Source: CAZFOB01 sp964520325
GTDB lineage: Bacteria > Actinomycetota > JAICYB01
Assembly (NCBI GenBank): GCA_964520325.1
Contig: CAZFOB010000041.1
Span: 1 to 7,047, forward strand
DNA length: 7,047 nt
Direction of reading: 5' to 3'
Shown here piece by piece: positions 1 through 4,592 of the stretch. The notes below the pieces were generated by a model. That model was not told where the DNA came from. It searched no databases and was given only the letters and a program-made list of their open reading frames with translations. The first letter of the stretch is position 1, and each line of letters opens with the position of its first letter. The position numbers and the translations under genes were made by a program.

Positions 1-100
1 CCACGATCGGCATGAGGGGGTAGCTCCGGCTATTTTCAGGTCAGGCGGCCCAGCTCAATTTTACCGCCTCCCACCTGCAGCTTCGCATTCGCGATACCTC

Positions 101-124
101 GGGAGGCACTACGGGAGGCACTAT
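101..124. repeat. 12-bp tandem direct repeat, two copies
   Basis: The unit GGGAGGCACTAC (101-112) is followed directly by GGGAGGCACTAT (113-124), identical at 11 of 12 positions. The period is a multiple of three, so it would not break a frame. It lies in an otherwise featureless flank. It could be a slippage duplication or a pair of binding sites; nothing nearby favours either reading. Confidence 0.7.
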
Positions 125-250
125 CTGCGCGCAATTGCTTCCCGTTGCGTCGATTGCACGCACCGCACATCGGTAGCGTTGGCTCGCTCTGGCGTCGTGA
201 TGCGAGCTAATCGGCCGAAGCCCACGCGCGGCAGAATGATGAACGAGCGA

Positions 251-270
251 CGAAGCGGATGAACGCTTCG
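251..270 (-). terminator. Hairpin downstream of the hydrolase gene
   Basis: CGAAGCG (251-257) and CGCTTCG (264-270) are perfect 7-bp inverted arms around the 6-base loop GATGAA. The hairpin begins 17 bases beyond the hydrolase stop codon, where a terminator would be expected for that leftward transcript. On the leftward strand it is followed by a mixed stretch with scattered T residues and no clean U-tract, so it is a weak or factor-assisted terminator at best. Confidence 0.45.
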
Positions 271-287
271 GCGACCAACCAGGAACC

Positions 288-1190
288 TCACCCGCTTGCC
301 GCGGCGATAACTTCCTCTATCGCATCGACAACGGTCCGAGGGTGCTCGATCTGGATGAAGTGGCCCGAGCCGACGACGCGGATGCGTGCGTCGCTGACGA
401 GATCGGCGATCTCTTGCTGCAGCTCGCGCCAGAGGTGACCAGTCGCCGGGTCGTCCAGGTTCTCGCTCGACGTCAACACGACGACCGGGACGTCGGGGAT
501 CGAGTGCAGCGAGGCGTCGGGTAAAAAGCTGTTCGCGGCGAAGGCCGCCGCCTCGCGGTAGAGGGCGTCATACGCCGCACGGCGATAGCCGATCGCTGAT
601 GCGATTGCACGCTGCTCGGCCCCCATGTCGGGGCTGTTCGCCACTGGCGTCCGGCCGAGACGTCCGAGCGTCGCGATCGGACCGAGCCTGAGTATCCGGA
701 GGTACTTCAGCATGGCCGTTTTCTGGACGACCTCGGAGTCCGAAGGGAATCGGCGAAGCATCTGCTCATGTGACGAGTCCACGAAGACCATCCCAGCGAT
801 GTCGGCCGGGTATTCATGAGCGAACTCACGCGCGTAGACGCCACCGACGGAATGACCTACCAGCACATACGGACCACGGGCGTCTGCCGCGTCGAGGGCC
901 GCGCGAAGGCCCCTCACGACCCGGCCGTTCCCGTAAGGGTCGTCGGTCGGTTCGCTCCATCCGTAGCCCGCTCGGTCGTATGCGCAGGACCGTACCGACG
1001 AAGGAAGGCCTTCCTGGACGCGGGCCCAGTCGAGGGACCATCCTCCGAGCGCCGACTCGAAGATGACGGTGATCGAGCCGCTGCCCCTGCAGTCGAGATG
1101 GACGCGATGACCTCCGACCTCGATAAGTCGTCCGGGCGCGGGGTGGCGGGCGAGCCCTCGGCGGTTGGCGACCGCGCCGATGACGCCCAC
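288..1190 (-). CDS. Alpha/beta hydrolase (frame broken from its N-terminal anchor)
   Basis: This 300-residue serine hydrolase of the alpha/beta-fold family has an unknown substrate. Visible motifs are the lead-in RLIEVGGHRVHLDCRGSGS (21-39), the oxyanion-region segment ESALGG (45-50), YDRAGYGWS (71-79), the nucleophile elbow G-H-S-V-G with Ser114, FVDSSHE near 136-142 as one possible acid position, and the C-terminal catalytic His277 in GSGHF. The chain is full length for the domain, so the catalytic part looks intact. The start given is a GTG at 1190 with no clear Shine-Dalgarno. The leftward promoter lies upstream of 1272, and a membrane-anchor sequence is encoded there one frame away. The natural protein therefore probably began at ATG 1272, and this is either a frameshifted gene or a sequence error. 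It is divergent from the TetR-type gene and a likely target of it. A haloalkane dehalogenase or epoxide hydrolase role is not supported specifically. Confidence 0.85.
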   Translation of the reverse strand: MGVIGAVANRRGLARHPAPGRLIEVGGHRVHLDCRGSGSITVIFESALGGWSLDWARVQEGLPSSVRSCAYDRAGYGWSEPTDDPYGNGRVVRGLRAALDAADARGPYVLVGHSVGGVYAREFAHEYPADIAGMVFVDSSHEQMLRRFPSDSEVVQKTAMLKYLRILRLGPIATLGRLGRTPVANSPDMGAEQRAIASAIGYRRAAYDALYREAAAFAANSFLPDASLHSIPDVPVVVLTSSENLDDPATGHLWRELQQEIADLVSDARIRVVGSGHFIQIEHPRTVVDAIEEVIAAASG

Positions 1191-1272
1191 CCAGGAGGCT
1201 CACGACGACTGCGAGACCGAGGATCACCAACAGCCCTCGCAGCGTCCACGTTCCGAGGCAGGCTAGTGACAT
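1191..1272 (-). pseudogene. Out-of-frame N-terminal membrane anchor of the hydrolase
   Basis: From ATG at 1272 (leftward) the sequence encodes M-S-L-A-C-L-G-T-W-T-L-R-G, then the hydrophobic run LLVILGLAVVVSLL, a typical single N-terminal transmembrane helix. It then runs into the wrong frame of the hydrolase. The segment 1272-1191 is 82 bases, one more than a multiple of three. Deleting one C of the CCC at 1190-1192 joins VVVSLL to VGVIGAVANRRG without a break and gives a membrane-anchored hydrolase of about 328 residues, an arrangement common in this family. The extra base could be a real mutation or an assembly error. Confidence 0.65.
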
Positions 1273-1290
1273 ACATACCAGTATGTTTGT
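1269..1290. promoter_or_regulatory. Palindromic operator for the TetR-type regulator
   Basis: The left arm ACATACATAC and right arm GTATGTTTGT flank a central CA. Nine of ten arm positions are complementary. The length and the ACATAC-type arms resemble operators of AcrR/TtgR-type regulators. It sits 11 bp before the regulator ATG and overlaps both the hydrolase -10 and its presumed ATG at 1270-1272. A bound dimer should therefore block hydrolase transcription and probably the regulator's own. That the neighbouring protein binds it is inferred. Confidence 0.75.
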
Positions 1291-1308
1291 GAGCGGATAC
1301 GATGTCCA
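1273..1308 (-). promoter_or_regulatory. Probable leaderless promoter for the hydrolase
   Basis: On the leftward strand TGGACA (1308-1303) matches the -35 consensus TTGACA at five of six positions. A 17-bp spacer follows, then CATACT (1285-1280) as -10. Seven bases later comes the ATG at 1272, so transcription would begin at or next to the start codon, the usual leaderless geometry in actinobacteria. The -35 lies inside the first codons of the divergent regulator gene, and the -10 lies within the palindromic operator. Supported by sequence pattern only. Confidence 0.5.
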
Positions 1309-1949
1309 ATGTGGAGCAGAAAGCCAACAGGGGCAGACGTTCCAGAGCAACGGTCAAGGATGAGACGCGGCGACGGCTGACGGACGCGGCCGCTCAGGTG
1401 TTCATGGAGAAGGGCTTCGCCGGTGCGTCCCTCGAGGAGATCTCGAAGCGAGCCGGGTACACGCGCGGCGCCTTCCACTGGCACTTCGCGAGCAAGGACG
1501 ACCTCCTGATGGCCGTCCTCGAAGAACGCATGACGAGCCGCATCGCGTCGACTGACTCCGTCGTCGCTCGTTCGGGCACCCCGCTCGCCTTCAACGTGCT
1601 TCAGCGCGAGTCGGCGACCGTGTCACCGGATGAACGCCGCGCGTGGGGGCTCCTTTTGCTCGAGTTCTGGCTCCACGTTGCTCGACGGCCGGATCTGGTC
1701 GCGAGAGGAGCCCAACTGAAGTCTCGGCAACGGGACGCAACCGCTGGGCAGATCCGGACGCTCTTCGGTGACCGAGATCTACCGCTTCCCGCAGAACTCA
1801 TCGCGTCATCGCTCATCGCGCTCGAAGACGGGTTCGCGCTGCAGGAGTTGCTTGACCCAGAGGCGCAGCCCGCCGACAGATTGTGGGACGTCCTCTATCT
1901 TCTTGCCGATGTTCTCATGTCGCGACCGAGCCCACCCGAACCGCATTGA
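1302..1949 (+). CDS. TetR/AcrR-family transcriptional regulator
   Basis: This 215-residue regulator has a classic TetR N-terminal domain: TRRRLTDAAAQVFMEKGF (22-39), then the helix-turn-helix (about 43-62) with LEEISKRAGYTRGAFHWHF and the SKDDLL segment that opens helix 4. The C-terminal ligand-binding and dimerisation domain (about 80-205) is all helical in character and variable, so no ligand can be named. Length is normal for the family. The basic N-terminal extension (residues 8-16) is typical of actinobacterial members. Upstream purines (GAGCGG) are a modest ribosome site. The gene is divergent from the hydrolase and shares the palindrome at 1269-1290, so autoregulation and repression of the hydrolase are the likely roles. 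Its stop lies 16 bases before the convergent recombinase remnant. Confidence 0.93.
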   Translation: MSNVEQKANRGRRSRATVKDETRRRLTDAAAQVFMEKGFAGASLEEISKRAGYTRGAFHWHFASKDDLLMAVLEERMTSRIASTDSVVARSGTPLAFNVLQRESATVSPDERRAWGLLLLEFWLHVARRPDLVARGAQLKSRQRDATAGQIRTLFGDRDLPLPAELIASSLIALEDGFALQELLDPEAQPADRLWDVLYLLADVLMSRPSPPEPH

Positions 1950-1965
1950 AACGGTGGTACCCGAG

Positions 1966-2508
1966 CTACTTGTCGCGCCGTGGCGAGCCGTCGAGGACAT
2001 CCCGCATCGCCTCGGTCGACATCCGATCCTTGGCGCGGATGTAGTGCCGGTACGGCTTCATGCTCGACGCCGAGGCGTGGCCGTGGCGGCCCATCACCTC
2101 GACCTCGGGAACGCCGGCGGCGAGGAGCTGCGTCACCGAGAAGTGACGGAGCTGATGCGGCAGTAGACCGCCTTCCCCGGCGAGGGTGCGGAACATCTTC
2201 GTGATCGACTGCGGCGCGTACGGGACGAGCGGACCTTCGTTGTACGGCCAGAAGACGTAGGCGCCGGACGGCAGCTTCTCATCGACTAGCTTCCGAGCCA
2301 GCTCCTCCGAACGTTCGCGATGCTCACGGAGGACGCGCACGGTCTCCTCGTCGATCCCGATTGTCCGGATGCCCGTGTCGGTCTTCGGGAGCTTCGGCTC
2401 CCTCGGCGGCGGGCCACCGTTGCCGTTGCCGCGCAGATCGGGAATCGCCCGACGAACCGTGACCTGGGAAGGATCACCCTCGAGCTCGATGACCCGAGAG
2501 CCGGTTGA
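1966..2508 (-). pseudogene. Truncated tyrosine recombinase/integrase, C-terminal part
   Basis: An open frame of 180 codons without a good start encodes the catalytic half of a phage-type integrase. The beta-hairpin with the catalytic lysine is visible in PKTDTGIRTIGID. The second box is HQLRH (His-x-x-Arg), then GRHGHAS, and the nucleophile is the first Tyr of KPYRHY, nine residues after the His of GHAS, the standard spacing. The N-terminal arm-binding and core-binding domains are missing. The first arginine box is absent or wrecked: upstream reads TGSRVIELEGD, directly preceded by an in-frame TAA at 2509-2511. The only usual start codon, GTG at 2340, would also leave out the catalytic lysine. 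The fragment should be inactive. It sits between the regulator and the potassium genes as a scar of an integrated element. Confidence 0.85.
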
Positions 2509-2509
2509 T

Positions 2510-2530
2510 TAGCTGGCGGTCCGGCAGCTA
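2510..2530. repeat. Imperfect 21-bp palindrome at the recombinase/regulator junction
   Basis: TAGCTG (2510-2515) and CAGCTA (2525-2530) are perfect inverted arms around GCGGTCCGG, itself mostly symmetric. Eighteen of 21 positions agree with the reverse complement. It contains the TAG stop of the response regulator gene (2528-2530) and touches the TAA (2509-2511) that closes the recombinase frame. It may be a terminator hairpin for the regulator transcript, though no T-tract follows, or a trace of the recombination core site. Confidence 0.5.
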
Positions 2531-3226
2531 AGCGTCGACGTCGGGTTGCGGTTTCCACCTGTAGCCGAGACCCGGCTCCGTCAGTATGAAGCGCGGCCTG
2601 TTCGCGTCATCTCCGAGCTTGCGCCGCAGCTGTCGCACAAACACGCGCAGGTACTGCGACTCGTTGGCGTAGCCCGGTCCCCACACACGTTGGAGGAGCC
2701 AGCGATGGGTGAGCAGCTTGCCAGGGTTCGACGCCATGCTCAGCAGTAGCTTGTATTCCGTCGGGGTCAGACGGACCTGTTGATCACCGACGACGACGAA
2801 GTCACGTGCGATATCAATCTCGAGGTCGTCGAACCGAAGCACCGAATAGCCTTCCTCCGCACCTCGCGATCGGCGTGTCACGGCGCGCATCCGGGCCAGG
2901 AGCTCGTCGATGCCGAACGGCTTTGTGACGTAGTCGTCGGCCCCCAGGTCGAACGCAGCCACCTTCTGTTCTTGACTGTCGCGCACGGACAGAACGATCA
3001 CCGGCACTTGACTATGCGCCCGGAGCCTGCGAATGACCTCCGTTCCATCGATATCTGGGAGGCCGAGATCGAGTATGACGAGGTCCGGCTCCGCCGTCAT
3101 CGCCACGGTCAGTGCTGCCGCGCCGTCGGGCGTCTCTACGACGTCGTACCCCTGCGCACGCAGGCTTGTCCGCAGAGCGCGGCGTATCTGTTCGTCGTCG
3201 TCGACGACCAGCACGCGTAAGGCCAT
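2528..3226 (-). CDS. KdpE-type response regulator (OmpR/PhoB family)
   Basis: This 232-residue cytoplasmic response regulator has a receiver domain (1-118) with the acidic pair Asp9-Asp10, the phospho-acceptor Asp53 in VILDLGLPDIDG, Ser80 in VIVLS and Lys102 in VTKPFG. A winged-helix DNA-binding domain follows (about 128-228), with RLTPTEYKLLL, a recognition region around ESQYLRVFVRQLRRKLG and the wing GLGYRW. The phrases ILDLGLPD, VIVLS and SQYLRVFVRQLRRKL are characteristic of KdpE. It overlaps the upstream kinase by one base (TGATG), indicating translational coupling, and is the second gene of a leftward operon. The most likely target is the paired repeats at 4341-4393. No kdpFABC genes are visible, so the name reflects family and not a proven Kdp role. 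Confidence 0.93.
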   Translation of the reverse strand: MALRVLVVDDDEQIRRALRTSLRAQGYDVVETPDGAAALTVAMTAEPDLVILDLGLPDIDGTEVIRRLRAHSQVPVIVLSVRDSQEQKVAAFDLGADDYVTKPFGIDELLARMRAVTRRSRGAEEGYSVLRFDDLEIDIARDFVVVGDQQVRLTPTEYKLLLSMASNPGKLLTHRWLLQRVWGPGYANESQYLRVFVRQLRRKLGDDANRPRFILTEPGLGYRWKPQPDVDA

Positions 3227-4299
3227 CAGCTCCGCGCCGGCAGCTCGAATACCACGGACGCGCCGCGCGAGGTTCCGTTCTCGATCCAGATGCGTCCGTG
3301 ATGCGCGTCAACAACGGCTTTGCTGATTGCAAGCCCGAGACCACTCCCTGGGCTGCCCGTCCCGCGCACGAACGGTTCGAAGCAACGTTCTCGCTCGGAG
3401 TCGGGTATGCCCGGTCCTTCGTCGGTCACGCGAACCTGCACGACCTCGTTGTCGGCCTCGACCTTGACGGTGATAGTGCTTCCGGCCGGAGCGAAACGCG
3501 CCGCGTTCTCGATCAGATTCGTCAGAACCTGGTCGACCTGCACGACATCCATGTAGATGTCTGGAAGTTCATCGGGAACGCGCACCAAAAGTTCGTGATC
3601 GACGATCAACGGATCGAGCCGAGCAACCACGGCAGAAACGACCTCGTCGATTCCAGCCAACAATAGCGACGGCGTGAACGCCCCCGCGCGCATCCGGGAG
3701 AGATCGAGGAGATTCCCGACCATCCGGTTCAATCGGTCGGCTTCCTGTCGGATGGTCGCCAACAACTCGCGTCGGTCGGCATCGCTGAAGTTCGCATCGC
3801 TGGCGAGAAGCCCGGTGACGGATGCGGTGATGGATGCGAGTGGTGTGCGGAGGTCGTGCGTGACCGACGAGAAGAGCGCAGCTCGCGTGCTGTTGACCTC
3901 CGCGTCTTGGCGTGCCTCGCGTGCCTCGTGTTCGCGCGCCTCCGCCCGAGCCCGTTGTGTCATGGCCGTTGAGATGAGGGCACCGATGGTCGCTGAGACG
4001 AGCAGGAAAACGACGAGCGCGATGAGGTCGTCGGGCTTCGTTACGACGAACGTGTGGAACGGCTCAGTGAAGAAGAAGTTGAGACCGAGGAACGAGATCC
4101 CCGACGCGGTGAGGCCAGCCCAGATCCCACCGAGCGTCGCGGCCGCGGTGACGGCGAGGACGTAAACGAGCGCTGCGGTCGCCGTTGATACCTCGACGGG
4201 AAGAGCTGCCAACGCCGTCGCGAGGCTCGCCACGAAGCCGCCGAGAACGATGGCACGAAGCCGCCGGCCGTCGCCTCTGAACCAGATGCCCCATCGCAT
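3226..4299 (-). CDS. KdpD-type membrane histidine kinase lacking the cytosolic sensor region
   Basis: This 357-residue inner-membrane kinase resembles only the C-terminal part of KdpD, which is about 890 residues in E. coli. A DUF4118 domain gives four transmembrane helices (about 16-36, 41-60, 63-78, 89-111) with the signature NFFFTEPFHTFVV (74-86). A charged coiled segment (115-135) follows. The dimerisation helix carries the phospho-acceptor His148 in SVTHDLRTPL. The ATPase core has the N box (NLIENAARFAP, Asn265), the G1 box DEGPGIP (293-299), the F box CFEPF (306-310) and the G2 box GSGLGLA (318-324). The N-terminal KdpD and USP-like domains are absent, and nothing upstream encodes them; the ATG at 4299 is a natural start. 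It phosphorylates the coupled KdpE-type protein. The stimulus is probably K+ or membrane state, inferred from the adjacent K+ permease. Confidence 0.92.
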   Translation of the reverse strand: MRWGIWFRGDGRRLRAIVLGGFVASLATALAALPVEVSTATAALVYVLAVTAAATLGGIWAGLTASGISFLGLNFFFTEPFHTFVVTKPDDLIALVVFLLVSATIGALISTAMTQRARAEAREHEAREARQDAEVNSTRAALFSSVTHDLRTPLASITASVTGLLASDANFSDADRRELLATIRQEADRLNRMVGNLLDLSRMRAGAFTPSLLLAGIDEVVSAVVARLDPLIVDHELLVRVPDELPDIYMDVVQVDQVLTNLIENAARFAPAGSTITVKVEADNEVVQVRVTDEGPGIPDSERERCFEPFVRGTGSPGSGLGLAISKAVVDAHHGRIWIENGTSRGASVVFELPARS

Positions 4300-4415
4300 G
4301 CGTCCAGTCTCACCGGTCGCTCGTCCGGCCGGATGCCGCCAATCTTTACAGAATCTTTATGCGGAACCGGGCAATCTCAACTGAATCCTTATGACCGGTT
4401 GCCGATACTCCGCAT
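4300..4415. promoter_or_regulatory. Divergent control region between kinase and small gene/permease
   Basis: This 116-bp gap separates two divergent operons. It is locally more AT-rich than its surroundings at 4341-4393, where the paired repeats lie. A perfect 10-bp palindrome, TCCGGCCGGA, lies at 4324-4333 on the kinase side. A rightward -10 (GATACT) lies at 4404-4409. I could not assign a firm promoter for the kinase. The repeats lie between both start codons, so one regulator could control both directions. Confidence 0.7.
4341..4393. promoter_or_regulatory. Two tandem direct-repeat boxes, probable KdpE-type binding sites
   Basis: Element 1 (4341-4361) holds AATCTTTA at 4341 and again at 4352. 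Element 2 (4373-4393) holds AATCTCAA at 4373 and AATCCTTA at 4384. The boxes within each element start 11 bp apart, and the two elements are 32 bp apart, about three helical turns. The 21-bp elements agree at 17 of 21 positions and both end in TTATG. Tandem boxes at roughly one-turn spacing are the standard binding pattern of OmpR/PhoB/KdpE regulators. Element 2 covers the expected -35 region of the rightward promoter, as in direct activation. Confidence 0.72.
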
Positions 4416-4416
4416 G
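4404..4416 (+). promoter_or_regulatory. -10 element and leaderless start for the small gene/permease operon
   Basis: GATACT at 4404-4409 matches the -10 consensus at four of six positions. Six bases separate it from the GTG at 4416, so the transcript would start at the start codon. The -35 position (around 4381-4386, CTGAAT) is a poor match to consensus and is occupied by the second repeat element. This suggests an activator-dependent promoter. It is the mirror of the leaderless arrangement seen for the hydrolase. Confidence 0.45.
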
Positions 4417-4577
4417 TGATTGCCCATTTCCTGACCGGGCTGCTCGTCGGGGTCCTGATCGGTCTCGCAATCGCTCCCATCCTGCGGAGCTGGATCCTCT
4501 GGCAGACCGTACGTGCATGGGATGACCGTGACGACCGCGCCGATCGGCCGGCCATGTACGGCGACGACGAACCCTGA
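4416..4577 (+). CDS. Small single-pass membrane protein with glycine zipper (53 aa)
   Basis: GTG at 4416 opens 53 codons ending at TGA 4575-4577; an in-frame TGA at 4392-4394 leaves no earlier start. The protein begins M-I-A-H-F and has one transmembrane helix (about 5-23). Gly8, Gly12, Gly16 and Ala20 lie exactly four apart on one face, a glycine-zipper pattern typical of helices packing against each other or a partner. Pro21 ends it. An amphipathic stretch with Trp26, Trp29 and Trp35 follows, then a highly charged tail rich in Asp and Arg (36-53). It stands 15 bases before the permease, on the same presumed transcript, and in the same frame. I do not recognise a family. By position and shape it could be a small accessory subunit of the permease, analogous in role (not sequence) to KdpF with KdpA. 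That role is inferred. Confidence 0.72.
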   Translation: MIAHFLTGLLVGVLIGLAIAPILRSWILWQTVRAWDDRDDRADRPAMYGDDEP

Positions 4578-4592
4578 TTCCGACCAACTCGC

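Larger units (their letters stand above)
1..287. other. Left flank without a supported gene
   Basis: No convincing gene is seen here. One rightward frame is open from the window edge to a TGA at 260-262 (translated, it runs through two copies of G-R-H-Y). It has no recognisable motif, and its third codon positions lack the G/C bias of the other genes, so I do not call it. Leftward frames are broken or featureless. What can be seen is a 12-bp tandem duplication at 101-124 and a hairpin at 251-270 just past the hydrolase stop. No tRNA-like fold or attachment site was recognised. Confidence 0.55.

Noticed and set aside
2..262. Rightward open frame entering from the left window edge
   Set aside because: No motif, no codon-position bias like the real genes, and it overlaps the tandem repeat and the hairpin stem. 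Most likely an accidental open frame.
1287..1299. Thirteen bases, TTGTGAGCGGATA, identical to the left part of the E. coli lac operator
   Set aside because: The match stops where the symmetric half should begin, there is no lac-type gene, and the bases fall between a better palindrome and the regulator ATG. Chance or ordinary leader sequence is more likely than vector or LacI control.
826..1350. Leftward 174-residue frame overlapping the hydrolase
   Set aside because: Only its short transmembrane part (about 1272-1191) makes sense, as the lost N-terminus of the hydrolase. The rest is Arg/Pro-rich shadow translation.
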